Positions 48,310 to 59,447 of a stretch of DNA of 64,000 bases are shown one piece after another (position 1 is the first letter of the stretch; each line of letters starts with the position of its first letter). The translations under genes and the position numbers were made by a program. The notes under the pieces were generated by a model. That model was not told the DNA's origin. It worked only from the letters and a program-made list of their open reading frames with translations, and searched no databases. The stretch lies in assembly GCA_016201045.1 (NCBI GenBank), contig JACQDM010000002.1, forward strand, positions 248,001-312,000, in the 5' to 3' direction. The DNA comes from Afipia sp. GTDB lineage: Bacteria > Pseudomonadota > Alphaproteobacteria > Rhizobiales > Xanthobacteraceae.

Positions 48310-48320
48310 GGAGCAGAACG

Positions 48321-48743
48321 ATGCGAATTACCCAGGGTTGTTTCTCATTCCTGCCGGACCTCACGGATGAGCAGATTTCAAAGCAGGTTCAGTTCTGTCT
48401 TTCAAAGGGATGGGCAGTGAGCTTCGAGTTCACCGACGATCCACATCCTCGCAATACCTATTGGGAGATGTGGGGTCTGCCGATGTTCGATCTTCATGAC
48501 GCCGCCGGCGTGATGATGGAACTTAAGGAGTGCCGCAGCGTCTATAGCGATCGCTACATCCGCCTCTGCGGTTTCGATTCCAGCCATGGCTGGGAGTCGG
48601 TGAGGATTTCATTCATCGTCAATCGCCCGAAGACCGAGCCGGGCTTCCGTCTTGAGCGGCAGGAAGTGGCGGGCCGCAACGTTCGCTACACAACAAGTGC
48701 ATACGCGGCGGATCGGTCGGAGGGCCAACGATACACTGAGTGA
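48321..48743 (+). CDS. cbbS: Rubisco small subunit
   Basis: A 140-aa small subunit starting 11 bases after cbbL with an AAGGAG site. ITQGCFSFLPDLTDEQI at the N-terminus, HPRNTYWEMWGLPMFD and the red-type C-terminal extension (about 25 residues that form a hairpin in red-type enzymes) are seen. Confidence 0.97.
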   Translation: MRITQGCFSFLPDLTDEQISKQVQFCLSKGWAVSFEFTDDPHPRNTYWEMWGLPMFDLHDAAGVMMELKECRSVYSDRYIRLCGFDSSHGWESVRISFIVNRPKTEPGFRLERQEVAGRNVRYTTSAYAADRSEGQRYTE

Positions 48744-48900
48744 AACCATCTGGCAGGCGTGAGCGATATTCTCCTTGGTCGTTCAATCAACGCTCCGGAT
48801 GTCACTGCTCCGTCGTCATGTAGCCGGCGACGGAGCTCTTTTCTTCTCAAGACGCATGCGAACGCACCGTGTCATTATAGATGCCGTTGGACAATCGCCG

Positions 48901-49884
48901 ATGACGGACAGCATCAACCTTCGTTCGGAACTCGAATCTGTCGGGATTAATGAGATTCTCGATCAGCTCGATCGCGAGCTTATAGGTCTCAAACCCGTTA
49001 AAACTCGGATTCGAGAAATTGCGTCACTGCTTTTGATCGAGCGAGTCAGGCAGAAGATGGGACTGAGAGCCGAAGTCCCAACGCTGCACATGTCGTTCAC
49101 CGGTAATCCGGGCACGGGAAAAACGACCGTTGCGCTACGGATGGCCAGCATTCTGCAACGCCTTGGCTTCGTGCGGCGCGGACAGGTCGTGTCAGTAACG
49201 CGAGACGAGCTTGTCGGTCAGTATATCGGGCATACCGCCCCGAAAACCAAAGAAGTCCTTAAGCGTGCGATGGGCGGCGTATTGTTCATCGACGAGGCAT
49301 ATTATCTGCATCGTCCAGACAACGAGCGCGACTATGGGCAGGAGTCCATTGAGATTCTTTTGCAGGTTATGGAGTCCCAGCGCGAGGACATAGTTGTCAT
49401 TCTCGCCGGCTACGGGGATCGCATGGACAAATTCTTCACTAGTAATCCAGGATTTCGATCCCGGATTGCTCATCATATCGATTTTCCGGACTACGCGGAC
49501 GACGAACTTCTAGCGATCTCGGAGTTAATGTTGAAAGATCAGAATTATCAATTCAGCGCCGCCGCCCGCGAAGCATTCATTCGCTATATAGCGTTGCGCA
49601 AGACCCAGCCCCTGTTCTCGAATGCGCGCTCGATACGGAACGCCTTGGATCGCATTCGGCTGCGTCAAGCCAACCGTTTAGTGTCGGATATCGACTGCGC
49701 TTTGACAATCGATGACGTTAAATCGATCGAAGCGTCCGACGTGTTGGCTAGCCGGGTGTTTTCAAAATCTCAGACTGCATTGATTGAACGACTGAAATTC
49801 GAGAGGAAATCCTGTGTTGATGACCCCACCGATCGTTATCGCCCCTTCGATTCTTTCAGCGGATTTCGCGTGCCTTGGCGATGA
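48901..49884 (+). CDS. cbbX: Rubisco activase CbbX
   Basis: A 327-aa AAA+ protein that reactivates inhibited red-type Rubisco by pulling on the large-subunit C-terminus. Start ATG 48901 (MTDSINLR) is chosen by family length; an upstream frame to 48775 gives 42 residues without family character. Walker [10 protein letters not shown], Walker [11 protein letters not shown] and the [17 protein letters not shown] arginine-finger region are clear. The C-terminal end overlaps the epimerase gene by about 70 bases, so the last 20 or so residues read through its start. The 157-base gap before it holds no clear feature. Confidence 0.95.
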   Translation: MTDSINLRSELESVGINEILDQLDRELIGLKPVKTRIREIASLLLIERVRQKMGLRAEVPTLHMSFTGNPGTGKTTVALRMASILQRLGFVRRGQVVSVTRDELVGQYIGHTAPKTKEVLKRAMGGVLFIDEAYYLHRPDNERDYGQESIEILLQVMESQREDIVVILAGYGDRMDKFFTSNPGFRSRIAHHIDFPDYADDELLAISELMLKDQNYQFSAAAREAFIRYIALRKTQPLFSNARSIRNALDRIRLRQANRLVSDIDCALTIDDVKSIEASDVLASRVFSKSQTALIERLKFERKSCVDDPTDRYRPFDSFSGFRVPWR

Positions 49885-50500
49885 AATTAGCGCTATCGAT
49901 GCTGCCGGCGCCGACTGGATTCATTGCGACGTAATGGACGGGCATTTCGTTCCGAATATCAGTTTTGGTCCTGATGTTATTAAGGCTATTCGTTCGCGCA
50001 CCACGAAGATTTTCGACGTACATTTAATGATCGCGCCCGTCGATCCGTATCTAGAAGCTTTTGCGAAGGCCGGCGCGGACATCATCACGGTGCACGCCGA
50101 AGCCGGACCGCATTTGGATCGTTCGCTTCAAGCAATTCGGACGCTGGGTAAGAAAGCTGGCGCGACCATCTGCCCAGCGACCTCCGAACAAGTTCTTGAG
50201 CACGTACTCGATCGACTCGACCTCATTCTGGTGATGACCGTGAACCCCGGATTTGGCGGGCAGACTTTTATTTCTTCGCAACTGGAGAAAATCCGACGCA
50301 TTCGCTCCATGATCGGCGATAGATCGATCAGATTGGAGGTTGATGGTGGTGTCAACGCAGAGAATGCTGCCCAAGTCACGGCCGCAGGCGCTGACACGAT
50401 CGTCGCTGGATCAGCCGTGTTTCACGGCGGAAGAGTTGAGAAATATCGGGACAACATCAATGCGATCCGGGCCGCCGCAGAATCGGGCCGACAATGCTGA
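49814..50500 (+). CDS. cbbE: Ribulose-phosphate 3-epimerase
   Basis: A 228-aa TIM-barrel epimerase: [17 protein letters not shown], the [19 protein letters not shown] segment with catalytic Asp and metal His, [12 protein letters not shown] and EVDGGVN. Start GTG 49814 follows AGGAAA by 7 bases; ATG 49820 is the alternative. It provides ribulose 5-phosphate for phosphoribulokinase. Overlaps cbbX in front and cbbZ behind. Confidence 0.95.
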   Translation: MLMTPPIVIAPSILSADFACLGDEISAIDAAGADWIHCDVMDGHFVPNISFGPDVIKAIRSRTTKIFDVHLMIAPVDPYLEAFAKAGADIITVHAEAGPHLDRSLQAIRTLGKKAGATICPATSEQVLEHVLDRLDLILVMTVNPGFGGQTFISSQLEKIRRIRSMIGDRSIRLEVDGGVNAENAAQVTAAGADTIVAGSAVFHGGRVEKYRDNINAIRAAAESGRQC

Positions 50501-51213
50501 CAGCCGATCGATCGAATATCGCACGAGCAAGGGAACATTGGCCTGCCGCCGTCGTCTTCGATCTCGACGGAACTATAGTGAACAGCTTGGGTGACATCAC
50601 TTCGTCAATCAACACTCTTCTGGCTGCCTACGGCCATCCATTGTTTTCAGAGAGCGCGATTCGCGAGTTTGTTGGGGATGGTATGGACGCTCTTGTAGAG
50701 AGGGCCTTTAGCGCGCGAGGTGTGGTTTTCAGCCCGAAAGAGCGGGAAACGGCCATCAGATCCTACGAATTGACGTATGGTGCAAGGCTCACAGATACGA
50801 CGAGGCCTTACGCCGGTGTTGTTGCTGTTATTTCCGAACTAAGAGAGCGAGGTGTGAGCATCGGAGTTTGCACGAACAAGGCTGAAGATCAGGCAGTCAG
50901 TATTGTCGAAGGCCTTGGACTGCGAGGTTACGTCGATGCAATCGTCGGCGCCCGCAGAGGGCGACCGGCCAAGCCCTCGCCAATACCCTTGTTACACACG
51001 CTGGAATATCTGCGCGTCAATGCCGCAGACGCAATCATGGTGGGCGATAGTGCCGTTGACGTGCAATGCGCTAAAGCCGCCGGCGTCGCGGTAATTGGCG
51101 TTTCATTCGGTTATTCCAGAGTTCCAATGCGTGTCATTGGGCCTAATGTTACGATCGACGATTTCGGTGAATTCAAAGCAGCGTGTGCGTCACTCAGGGT
51201 GGAAGGGCCATGA
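50494..51213 (+). CDS. cbbZ: Phosphoglycolate phosphatase
   Basis: A 239-aa HAD-superfamily phosphatase of the Gph/CbbZ type: [13 protein letters not shown] (motif I with both Asp), VCTNKAE (motif II), [11 protein letters not shown] (motif III Lys) and [16 protein letters not shown] (motif IV). It removes the 2-phosphoglycolate formed by Rubisco oxygenation. ATG 50494 overlaps the epimerase end by 7 bases. Confidence 0.93.
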   Translation: MLTADRSNIARAREHWPAAVVFDLDGTIVNSLGDITSSINTLLAAYGHPLFSESAIREFVGDGMDALVERAFSARGVVFSPKERETAIRSYELTYGARLTDTTRPYAGVVAVISELRERGVSIGVCTNKAEDQAVSIVEGLGLRGYVDAIVGARRGRPAKPSPIPLLHTLEYLRVNAADAIMVGDSAVDVQCAKAAGVAVIGVSFGYSRVPMRVIGPNVTIDDFGEFKAACASLRVEGP

Positions 51214-51908
51214 AACGCTTCGGTGTTCTCATCTTCGATGTCGATGGCACGTTGGCTGAGACTGAGGAGATACACCGGCGCGCGTTCAACGAGACGTTCG
51301 CCTATTTTGATTTGGGTTGGGAGTGGAGCGTGGATCTCTACAGGGATCTTCTGCGGGTTACGGGAGGAAAGGAAAGAATTCGTCGATTCGCCGACCTTCG
51401 CCCGGAGTGCGGAGATACGGTTTCCGACGATGGTATCGCTGAGCTGCATCGCTTTAAAACGGCGCGCTTCGCGCAGTTAATGGCGACCGGCGCCTGCACG
51501 CTGCGCCCCGGTGTAGCAAATGCAATCTATGCGGCCTCAGGCCGCGGTCAGCGTCTTGCAATTGCGACAACGACATCACGGAGCAATGTGGATGCGATTT
51601 TCTCGGCGACCCTGGGCAAGGACGGAACTAAGCTCTTCAGCGCAATCGTCGCTGGAGACGAGGTTTGCAGGAAGAAGCCTGCTCCCGACGCCTATCTGAA
51701 GGTGCTTAGCCTTCTCAACGCATCAAATCGGGAGTGCCTAGCCATCGAAGATTCGCGTAACGGATTTGTTTCAGCTTCTCGCGCCGGAATTCCAACCTTG
51801 ATTACGCGAAGCACATATTTCCGGGACGACGAATTCGATGGTGCTCTTGCTGTCGTCGATACTTTGGACGATCTGGCGGATTTTTGGATACCCGCAGAAC
51901 TAAGCTAA
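51210..51908 (+). CDS. cbbY: HAD phosphatase CbbY
   Basis: A 232-aa HAD phosphatase of the CbbY type from ATG 51210, overlapping the cbbZ stop. Motif I LIFDVDGTLAET, motif II ATTTSRSN, motif III KKPAPDAYL and motif IV AIEDSRNG are present, with the helical cap between. In red-type systems CbbY destroys xylulose 1,5-bisphosphate, a Rubisco inhibitor. It closes the cbb operon; 171 bases follow before the coxC-like gene. Confidence 0.93.
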   Translation: MKRFGVLIFDVDGTLAETEEIHRRAFNETFAYFDLGWEWSVDLYRDLLRVTGGKERIRRFADLRPECGDTVSDDGIAELHRFKTARFAQLMATGACTLRPGVANAIYAASGRGQRLAIATTTSRSNVDAIFSATLGKDGTKLFSAIVAGDEVCRKKPAPDAYLKVLSLLNASNRECLAIEDSRNGFVSASRAGIPTLITRSTYFRDDEFDGALAVVDTLDDLADFWIPAELS

Positions 51909-52079
51909 CCGGATGGCCAAGATGTACATCTATCTTCCGATCCATATCTTCTACAAGTGCACATTGGTAACACGTAGCTTTTTCATCAACGAGGCAGAGC
52001 GGTAAAGGGTTTGGACAAGTTGCTTCTTGTGAGCTTCCTATTTTAGAGTTGAAACTGTTCTAGCAAGGACCGTTGGGAT

Positions 52080-53297
52080 ATGCCCATCGAACATGATCCG
52101 ATGTTGGTCGCTTTGTCACTGCTCGTGGCAATTCAGGCAAGCTTCGTCGGTTTAAGTCTCGCGCTTCGCGTTTCGCAAGCATTCGCCTTCCATAGGCGTT
52201 TGCTGATCGCGGGCGCAGCATTATCATTCGCCATTGGCATCTGGGCGATGCATTTCGTCGGGATGCTAGCGGCGAGGCTGCCTGTCAGCGTTGATTATGT
52301 TGTGCTGCCCACGCTGCTTTCTTTTCTCATTTGCGTACTGGTGGTCGGTGTCGCGGTTTACCTGGCGACCCTGCGGTCACAGCGCATGCTGTTCATTGCC
52401 GCAACGGTGATGGGTCTCGGCATCGCATCAATGCATTACATCGGGATGATGGCGCTGCACGTTAGCGTTCACATGATCCACAATCCCGTTTATGTGCTGG
52501 CGAGCGTGGTGATCGCAATTCTCGCGTCCAGCTTGGCGCTTTGGCTGGCATTTGCCTCCGATGCAAGACCTCCCCTTATTTTGTGCGCTGCAGTTCTTGG
52601 GTGTGCGATTTCAGGCATGCACTACACCGCAATGGCTGGGTTGACCTTGCATCCGATCGTTGGCGAAGGGGTGCGAAGCGCCCCCGCTATATCCGGCGAT
52701 CTTCTGGCGGTAATCGTCAGCATTGTGGCATTTGTAGTATCGGGCGGATTCATGCTGGCGCTCGTTCCCGATCAATCCGAATCCGGAACAGACTTCATCA
52801 AGTGGACAACGACGCCGAAGGCTGTCGCCTCTACCTCAAGTGTCGACCTAGCTATAACGGACGCATGCGTCCAATTATCTACAACGACGGAGGAAGTCCT
52901 GGCAGAAAAGACGCCCGATCAGCTGGCATCAGCAGTGATCGGCGGCGAGCTTACCCTGCCTATCGAGAAATATGGCAGCGCGAAGAAGATCAATATTGCG
53001 GACATATTCTCGGTTCACGCCAACGCACATTATACATATGTATTCAATGGGCGAGAGGACATCTTCTGCCCCCTTTCAATCAGTGAGATCGTCGAGCGCC
53101 TGCCGTCCGACATCTTTTTCAGGGTGCACCGAAGTTACATTATAAGCATTCCGCATGTGGTGCGTCTGAAGCGTGCAGGCGACAATGGAGTCGCTGACCT
53201 CGATTCACCGGTTAGGCGCTCGGTTCCTGTTAGCCGCAGTCGGCTGCCGCAACTACGCGCGCAGCTGACAAATTATCTGCAAACCCAAGAAAATTAG
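52080..53297 (+). CDS. coxC: MHYT-LytTR membrane regulator, CoxC-like
   Basis: A 405-aa protein with the MHYT sensor (helices with MHFVGMLAA, MHYIGMMAL and MHYTAMAGL) and a C-terminal LytTR DNA-binding domain (about 300-400; INIADIFSVHANAHYTYVF, FFRVHRSYIISIPHVVRL). It lies directly upstream of coxM, the place of coxC in Oligotropha carboxidovorans. It probably senses a gas or redox state at the membrane and acts on the cox promoter. A similar protein is encoded at 35383. Confidence 0.88.
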   Translation: MPIEHDPMLVALSLLVAIQASFVGLSLALRVSQAFAFHRRLLIAGAALSFAIGIWAMHFVGMLAARLPVSVDYVVLPTLLSFLICVLVVGVAVYLATLRSQRMLFIAATVMGLGIASMHYIGMMALHVSVHMIHNPVYVLASVVIAILASSLALWLAFASDARPPLILCAAVLGCAISGMHYTAMAGLTLHPIVGEGVRSAPAISGDLLAVIVSIVAFVVSGGFMLALVPDQSESGTDFIKWTTTPKAVASTSSVDLAITDACVQLSTTTEEVLAEKTPDQLASAVIGGELTLPIEKYGSAKKINIADIFSVHANAHYTYVFNGREDIFCPLSISEIVERLPSDIFFRVHRSYIISIPHVVRLKRAGDNGVADLDSPVRRSVPVSRSRLPQLRAQLTNYLQTQEN

Positions 53298-53330
53298 ACA
53301 GGATTGCTGACGCAGTTCATGCAGCAAGCC

Positions 53331-53437
53331 GTCACCGGTGCCAAAATGCGGCCGTCGGTGACTGCGGTCTTGAATGCCATTGAAACGATTGGCCACCTGC
53401 CCGCGACGCTGAAGACAAATCCATCAAAGAGATTTGT
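53331..53437. promoter_or_regulatory. coxM upstream region with two inverted repeats
   Basis: The 169-base spacer before coxM has GTCACCG (53331-53337) paired with CGGTGAC (53356-53362), and ACAAATC (53415-53421) paired with GATTTGT (53431-53437) around a 9-base loop. The second pair ends 30 bases before the GTG start. They may be regulator sites or mRNA structures; LytTR proteins usually bind direct repeats, so the binding protein is open. Confidence 0.4.
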
Positions 53438-53466
53438 GGCGTGGGAAACGAACTTGGGGGTTTGCC

Positions 53467-54333
53467 GTGATTCCTGGCTCATTCGACTATCACCGTCCTG
53501 CATCGATTTCGGCGGCCGTAACGCTGCTGGCCAAACTTGGCGAGGACGCTCGTCCGCTCGCCGGCGGTCACAGCCTGATCCCGATGATGAAGACGCGGCT
53601 ATCCACTCCGACTCATCTGGTCGATCTTGGCGGCATCGATGATCTCAAGGGTATCAAGGATGAAAAAGGTGACATCGTCATCGGGGCAATGACCACGCAG
53701 CATGCGCTGATCGGCTCTGAACTCCTCGCTTCCAAGATTCCAATTATTCGCGAAACGTCATTGCTGATTGCAGATCCGCAGATTCGCTACATGGGGACGC
53801 TCGGCGGTAACGCCGCAAATGGCGACCCGGGAAACGATATGCCGGCATTGATGCAGTGTCTCGGAGCTACCTACGAACTTACGGGTCCCAAAACGAAGCG
53901 CAAAGTCGCGGCACGGGATTTTTACCAAGGGGCCTACGCGACCGCACTGCAGCCGGGTGAGATCCTGACGGCTATCCGAATTCCGGTGCCGCCTGCAGGA
54001 CACGGTTACGCCTACGAAAAATTGAAGCGTAAAATCGGTGACTATGCCACCGCAGCCGCAGCCGTTATTTTGACGATGGCGGGAGGAAAATGCACGTCGG
54101 CTTCAATCGGTTTGACTAACGTTGCAGAGACGCCGCTGTGGGCAGCCGATGCGGCCAAAGTTCTCGTCGGTTCCAAACTCGACAAAGCTTCGCTCGATAA
54201 AGCGGTCGCTGCCGCAGAGGCGATCACAAATCCGGCGTCTGATGGCCGGGGACCGGCTCATTTCCGTACCAAGATGGCGGGTGTCATGCTTCGTCGCGCT
54301 GTTGAGCGGGCGAGGGCCCGCGCCAAGGGTTGA
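53467..54333 (+). CDS. coxM: Aerobic CO dehydrogenase medium (FAD) subunit
   Basis: A 288-aa FAD-binding subunit that passes electrons onward from the molybdenum and iron-sulphur centres. Start GTG 53467 ([10 protein letters not shown]) is set by the known CoxM start and a GGGGG site; the length equals the Oligotropha protein. FAD segments [10 protein letters not shown] and the TIGG-type [18 protein letters not shown] are clear. Starts the coxMSL core; 14 bases separate its stop from coxS. Confidence 0.96.
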   Translation: MIPGSFDYHRPASISAAVTLLAKLGEDARPLAGGHSLIPMMKTRLSTPTHLVDLGGIDDLKGIKDEKGDIVIGAMTTQHALIGSELLASKIPIIRETSLLIADPQIRYMGTLGGNAANGDPGNDMPALMQCLGATYELTGPKTKRKVAARDFYQGAYATALQPGEILTAIRIPVPPAGHGYAYEKLKRKIGDYATAAAAVILTMAGGKCTSASIGLTNVAETPLWAADAAKVLVGSKLDKASLDKAVAAAEAITNPASDGRGPAHFRTKMAGVMLRRAVERARARAKG

Positions 54334-54347
54334 GGGAGAGATCGAAT

Positions 54348-54848
54348 ATGTCGAAAGCCCACATCGAACTAACGATCAACGGGAAAACAGTAGAAGCGCT
54401 CGTTGAGCCGCGTACGCTGTTGATCCATTTTCTGCGCGAGCAGCAAGATCTCACTGGCGCGCATATCGGTTGCGACACCAGTCATTGCGGCGCATGTACC
54501 GTCGAACTCAATGGCATGTCGGTGAAAAGTTGCACGACGTTTGCTGTTCAGGCCAACGGCGCGTCTGTGACGACCGTAGAGGGCATGGCAAATGCTGATG
54601 GCACGCTGAGCGCATTGCAGGAAGGCTTCCGCATGATGCACGGCCTGCAGTGCGGCTACTGCACGCCCGGAATGATTATGCGGGCACATCGTTTGCTTCA
54701 GGAGATTCCTGATCCCAGCGAAGAAGAAATCCGCTACGGCATTTCGGGCAATATCTGCCGCTGCACTGGTTACCAGAACATTGTGAAGGCAATTCAATAC
54801 GCCGCCGCCAAGATCAATGGCGTGCCCTTTAAGGAGGCTGCAGAATGA
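54348..54848 (+). CDS. coxS: Aerobic CO dehydrogenase small (2x 2Fe-2S) subunit
   Basis: A 166-aa subunit with two 2Fe-2S clusters: a ferredoxin-like motif [14 protein letters not shown] plus a later Cys, and the helical-domain motif QCGYCTPGM with [12 protein letters not shown] 54348 with GGGAGAG upstream gives the same length as the Oligotropha protein. It links molybdenum cofactor and FAD. Overlaps coxL by 4 bases. Confidence 0.97.
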   Translation: MSKAHIELTINGKTVEALVEPRTLLIHFLREQQDLTGAHIGCDTSHCGACTVELNGMSVKSCTTFAVQANGASVTTVEGMANADGTLSALQEGFRMMHGLQCGYCTPGMIMRAHRLLQEIPDPSEEEIRYGISGNICRCTGYQNIVKAIQYAAAKINGVPFKEAAE

Positions 54849-57274
54849 ACGTCCAGACCCCCATCGAACCAACCAGCGCAGAACGTGCCGAAAAACTCCA
54901 GGGTATGGGCTGCAAGCGCAAGCGAGTCGAGGACATTCGCTTCACGCAGGGCAAGGGCAACTACGTCGATGATCTGAAGCTGTCAGGCATGTTGTTCGGC
55001 GACTTCGTTCGCTCTTCACACGCGCATGCGCGCATCAAGAGCATCGATACCTCGAAGGCCAAAGCATTGCCCGGCGTGCTCGCCGTGTTGACCGCGGCCG
55101 AATTGAAGCCGCTCAATCTTCATTATATGCCAACCTTGGCCGGCGACGTACAGGCCGTGCTCGCCGAAGAGAAAGTGCTATTCCAGAATCAGGAAATTGC
55201 TTTCGTTGTGGCGACGGATAGATACATCGCTGCGGACGCCATTGAACTCGTCGAGGTCGAATATGAGCCACTGCCAGTTCTGGTTGATCCTTTCAAGGCG
55301 CTGGAGCCGAACGCGCCGCTATTGCGCGAAGACATCAAAGACAAGATGACCGGCGCGCACGGACCGCGCAAACATCACAATCACATTTTCTTCTGGGACA
55401 TTGGCAATAAAAAGGGCACAGACGACGCTTTCGCCAAGGCCGACGTCGTCTCGAAGGATCTCTTCACCTATCATCGGGTGCATCCGTCGCCGCTGGAAAC
55501 CTGCCAGTGCGTCGCTTCGATGGACAAGATCAAGGGTGAACTGACGCTTTGGGGGACCTTCCAGGCGCCGCATGTGATCCGCACCGTGGTATCACTGATC
55601 TCCGGCTTGCCCGAGCACAAGATTCACGTCATCGCGCCTGACATCGGTGGCGGCTTCGGCAACAAGGTCGGCGCATATTCCGGCTATGTCTGCTCGGTGG
55701 TCGCGTCCATCGTACTCGGTGTGCCGGTGAAGTGGGTCGAGGACCGGATGGAGAATCTCTCCACCACCTCATTCGCGCGCGACTACCACATGACCACGGA
55801 GCTTGCGGCCACCAAGGACGGCAAGATCCTCGCCATGCGTTGTCATGTGTTGGCAGATCACGGCGCGTTCGATGCTTGCGCCGATCCGTCGAAATGGCCA
55901 GCCGGCTTCATGAACATCTGCACCGGCTCTTACGATATGCCGGTTGCCTATCTTTCCGTCGACGGTGTCTACACCAACAAAGCATCCGGCGGTGTCGCCT
56001 ACCGCTGCTCATTCCGGGTGACGGAGGCGGTCTATGCCATCGAGCGTGCCATTGAGACGCTGGCACAGCGGCTCGGCATGGACTCCGCGGATTTACGCAT
56101 CAAGAATTTCATCCAGCCGGAGCAGTTTCCCTATAACGCGCCGCTCGGATGGGAATACGACAGCGGCAACTATCCGCTTGCTATGAAGAAGGCGATGGAT
56201 GCCGTCGGTTATCGTCAGTTACGCGCTGAACAGAAGCAGAAGCAGGAAGCGTTCAAGCGCGGTGAGACCCGCGAATTGATGGGCATCGGTGTTTCATTTT
56301 TCACCGAGATCGTTGGAGCGGGACCGTCGAAGAACTGCGACATCCTTGGCGTGTCGATGTTCGACTCCGCCGAAATCCGCATCCATCCAACCGGCTCGAT
56401 CATCGCGCGTATGGGCACCAAGAGCCAGGGGCAGGGCCATGAGACTACCTACGCGCAGATCATTGCAACTGAGCTTGGCGTTCCCGCCGACGATATAATG
56501 ATCGAAGAAGGCAATACCGATACCGCACCTTACGGTCTCGGTACCTATGGCTCGCGCTCGACGCCAACAGCTGGCGCCGCTACGGCGGTCGCCGCACGCA
56601 AGATCAAAGCGAAGGCCCAGATGATTGCGGCCCATTTGCTGGAAGTGCATGAAGGCGACCTTGAATGGGATGTGGATCGCTTCCGGGTGAAAGGACTTCC
56701 GGAAAAATTCAAGACCATGAAGGAGCTTGCTTGGGCGTCTTATAACAGTCCGCCGCCGAATATGGAGCCGGGTCTTGAGGCTGTGAATTATTACGACCCG
56801 CCGAACATGACTTATCCGTTCGGAGCGTACTTTTGCGTAATGGATATCGATGTTGATACCGGTGTTGCCAAGACTCGGCGCTTCTATGCGCTCGACGATT
56901 GCGGTACCCGGATCAATCCTATGATCATCGAAGGCCAGGTCCACGGCGGCTTGACGGAAGCCTTTGCCGTCGCGATGGGCCAAGAGATCCACTACGACGA
57001 GCAGGGCAACGTGCTTGGCGCGTCGTTCATGGACTTCTTCCTGCCGACCGCGGTCGAAACTCCTAAATGGGAAACGGACTTCACCGTCACGCCTTCGCCG
57101 CATCATCCGATCGGCGCAAAGGGTGTGGGCGAAAGCCCGCATGTCGGAGGGGTACCGTGCTTCTCGAATGCAGTGAACGATGCCTATGCGTTCCTCAACG
57201 CCGGTCACATTCAGATGCCACACGATGCGTGGCGGCTGTGGACCGTCGGCGAGAAGCTCGGCCTGCACGTCTAG
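54845..57274 (+). CDS. coxL: Aerobic CO dehydrogenase large subunit, form I
   Basis: An 809-aa molybdenum hydroxylase subunit that oxidises CO to CO2 at a Mo-S-Cu site. The form I loop AYRCSFR is present with the copper-binding Cys at residue 388, the same number as in Oligotropha. Molybdopterin-contact segments such as [24 protein letters not shown] and GAKGVGE, the last with the catalytic Glu, are seen. Form I with coxM-S-L order marks true carboxydotrophic or CO-scavenging enzymes. Confidence 0.97.
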   Translation: MNVQTPIEPTSAERAEKLQGMGCKRKRVEDIRFTQGKGNYVDDLKLSGMLFGDFVRSSHAHARIKSIDTSKAKALPGVLAVLTAAELKPLNLHYMPTLAGDVQAVLAEEKVLFQNQEIAFVVATDRYIAADAIELVEVEYEPLPVLVDPFKALEPNAPLLREDIKDKMTGAHGPRKHHNHIFFWDIGNKKGTDDAFAKADVVSKDLFTYHRVHPSPLETCQCVASMDKIKGELTLWGTFQAPHVIRTVVSLISGLPEHKIHVIAPDIGGGFGNKVGAYSGYVCSVVASIVLGVPVKWVEDRMENLSTTSFARDYHMTTELAATKDGKILAMRCHVLADHGAFDACADPSKWPAGFMNICTGSYDMPVAYLSVDGVYTNKASGGVAYRCSFRVTEAVYAIERAIETLAQRLGMDSADLRIKNFIQPEQFPYNAPLGWEYDSGNYPLAMKKAMDAVGYRQLRAEQKQKQEAFKRGETRELMGIGVSFFTEIVGAGPSKNCDILGVSMFDSAEIRIHPTGSIIARMGTKSQGQGHETTYAQIIATELGVPADDIMIEEGNTDTAPYGLGTYGSRSTPTAGAATAVAARKIKAKAQMIAAHLLEVHEGDLEWDVDRFRVKGLPEKFKTMKELAWASYNSPPPNMEPGLEAVNYYDPPNMTYPFGAYFCVMDIDVDTGVAKTRRFYALDDCGTRINPMIIEGQVHGGLTEAFAVAMGQEIHYDEQGNVLGASFMDFFLPTAVETPKWETDFTVTPSPHHPIGAKGVGESPHVGGVPCFSNAVNDAYAFLNAGHIQMPHDAWRLWTVGEKLGLHV

Positions 57275-57356
57275 CGCGCCGATGAACGCAATGATGCCGC
57301 AAGGCAAAATCCAAACGGTGCCGCCCGCGATGTCGTGGGTGGACTGGACGTAACAG

Positions 57357-58244
57357 ATGCGTCACCACGCTGCACGGGACAAGATCGCGGGGCGCCTGAC
57401 TTCCGCAGGCTATGTGCCCGATCGCGATCTTTCGACCGCAGTCTGGCTGATGGAAAATCTGTCGCGTCCGCTGCTGCTGGAAGGTGAGGCCGGCGTCGGT
57501 AAGACCGAGGTAGCGCTCGCGTTGGCGCGCGCGCACGATACGAAGTTGATCCGCCTGCAGTGTTACGAGGGGCTCGACCAGAGCGCTGCCTTATACGAAT
57601 GGAATTATCAGCGCCAGCTTCTGGCAATCAAGGCGCGTGAAATTCAGTCCGCCGGTTCTGAGGCCATTGAGGATCATATTTTTTCCGAGAAGTTTCTTCT
57701 TGAGCGCCCGCTGCTTGCGGCAATCCGGCAGCCCAAATCTCCGGTGCTGCTGATCGATGAAGTCGATCGCGCCGACGAGGAGTTCGAGGCATTTCTGCTA
57801 GAATTGCTTTCAGAATTTCAGGTCTCGATTCCCGAGCTGGGAACTATTCTTGCTACGACCGTCCCGCATGTTGTGCTGACGTCGAACGGCACGCGCGAAT
57901 TGTCCGACGCGCTACGCCGCCGCTGCCTCTACCACTTTGTAGACTTTCCGGATGTCGAGCGTGAGGCGCGTATCATTACGCTGCGAATGCCAGGCATCGA
58001 TGCTGCGCTTGCGCTGCAGATCGCACGTATGGTCGGAGCCATTCGTAAACAGGATTTGCGGAAAGTACCGGGCGTCGCGGAAAGCCTCGACTGGGCGGCG
58101 GCGCTCGCTGGTCTTGGCGTCGCAGACATGAAGGCGGAGCCGGAGGTGGTTTTTGAGACGATGCTCTGTCTTATCAAGACTGCCGAAGACAAATCGCGCT
58201 TCACCCGCGAAGTTTCTAACCGGCTGCTTGGCGAGGTGGCGTGA
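57357..58244 (+). CDS. coxD: AAA+ ATPase CoxD
   Basis: A 295-aa MoxR-type AAA+ ATPase: Walker A GEAGVGKTE, Walker B LLIDEVDRADEE, LTSNGTRELSDALRRRC with the arginine finger. CoxD is needed to build the Mo-S-Cu site by inserting sulphur into the active site. Start ATG 57357 follows coxL by 82 bases; its end overlaps coxE by 4 bases. Confidence 0.94.
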   Translation: MRHHAARDKIAGRLTSAGYVPDRDLSTAVWLMENLSRPLLLEGEAGVGKTEVALALARAHDTKLIRLQCYEGLDQSAALYEWNYQRQLLAIKAREIQSAGSEAIEDHIFSEKFLLERPLLAAIRQPKSPVLLIDEVDRADEEFEAFLLELLSEFQVSIPELGTILATTVPHVVLTSNGTRELSDALRRRCLYHFVDFPDVEREARIITLRMPGIDAALALQIARMVGAIRKQDLRKVPGVAESLDWAAALAGLGVADMKAEPEVVFETMLCLIKTAEDKSRFTREVSNRLLGEVA

Positions 58245-59443
58245 TGCTGGCGCGCCGCATCAAGATTGAACCGGAACCGCATGCAGCAGGCGCTGGCGCG
58301 CGGCGCAGGCTGAGCGCATTTGCCCGCGTGTTGCGTGACAACGGCTTCATTACCGGACTGGCTGAGATCGGTGACGCACTTACTATTCTGAGCGGGCCGG
58401 ATGCCGCGTTGCCGTCGCGTCTGCGTCCGGCGATGCGCGCGTTGTTTTGCAGCAACCGCGGCGACTGGGAAAAGTTTGACGAGATTTTCGACGCATTTTG
58501 GCTCGGGCACGGTGTGAAGTCCGCCGCGCGTCATTCCGGCCATCTGCAGAAAAACCCACCGGGGCTGCAAAGCAAAACCGGAGACACGTCCGGCAATCCT
58601 GATGGCGTGCCTGACCGTACCGAGCGCCGCGATGGCGGTACGGAAGTAGATTCATCGGGTACCGGCAAGCGAGAAGGCGCATCGCGCGCGGAGTTGCTCG
58701 CGAAAGCCGATTTCCGCTATATCGCCGACGCGGGCGATCTTGCCGAGGCGCACGAGGTCGCGGCGCGGCTTGCGAAGGCCATGCGGGCCCGTCTGACGCG
58801 GCGCGAGCAGGCCCGCTGCGCCGGTCGGCGCATCGATCTGCGGCGCACGATACACAAGAACATCGCGCATGGCGGAACACCGATGGAGCTGGTTTGGCGC
58901 CGGCGCAAGAACAAGCCGCTTCGCCTCGTTGTGCTACTTGATGCGTCCGGTTCGATGAGCATGTATTCCGCAGTTTTCCTCCGTTTCATGCACGGCATTC
59001 TCGATACATTTCGCGAGGCCGATGCGTTCGTATTTCATACTCGCTTGATTCACATTTCGCCGGCGTTGCGCGAGCGTGACGCTGCGCGTGCAATGGAACG
59101 CATGTCGCTGATGGCCCAGGGCATCGGTGGCGGCACACGGATAGGCGAATCGCTAGCTACATTCAATCGCTGGCACGCGCGGCGCGCCATTCACTCACGC
59201 ACCTGCGTCATGATCGTTTCCGACGGTTACGACACCGGACCCGTAGAACAATTGGGGCGGGAAATGGCGGCGCTGCGCCGTCGCTGCCGCCGCATCGCCT
59301 GGCTCAATCCGATGATCGGTTGGCGCGACTATGCGACGGAAGCCGCCGGCATGAAGGCGGCGCTGCCTTATGTCGATCTCTTCGCGCCGGCGCACAACCT
59401 CGAAAGCCTGCAGGCCCTCGAACCCTATTTGGCGAGGATCTGA
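58241..59443 (+). CDS. coxE: VWA-domain protein CoxE
   Basis: A 400-aa protein whose C-terminal half is a von Willebrand A domain with the MIDAS start LLDASGSMSMYS and a SDGYDTGP segment. The middle (about 110-150) is polar and of low complexity. CoxE works with CoxD in maturing the active site of CO dehydrogenase. Confidence 0.93.
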   Translation: MMLARRIKIEPEPHAAGAGARRRLSAFARVLRDNGFITGLAEIGDALTILSGPDAALPSRLRPAMRALFCSNRGDWEKFDEIFDAFWLGHGVKSAARHSGHLQKNPPGLQSKTGDTSGNPDGVPDRTERRDGGTEVDSSGTGKREGASRAELLAKADFRYIADAGDLAEAHEVAARLAKAMRARLTRREQARCAGRRIDLRRTIHKNIAHGGTPMELVWRRRKNKPLRLVVLLDASGSMSMYSAVFLRFMHGILDTFREADAFVFHTRLIHISPALRERDAARAMERMSLMAQGIGGGTRIGESLATFNRWHARRAIHSRTCVMIVSDGYDTGPVEQLGREMAALRRRCRRIAWLNPMIGWRDYATEAAGMKAALPYVDLFAPAHNLESLQALEPYLARI

Positions 59444-59447
59444 GACC

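Noticed and set aside
53304-53642. 112-codon plus-strand frame before coxM
   Set aside because: It overlaps coxM in another frame, has no ribosome-binding site and no family features; the region is better read as regulatory.
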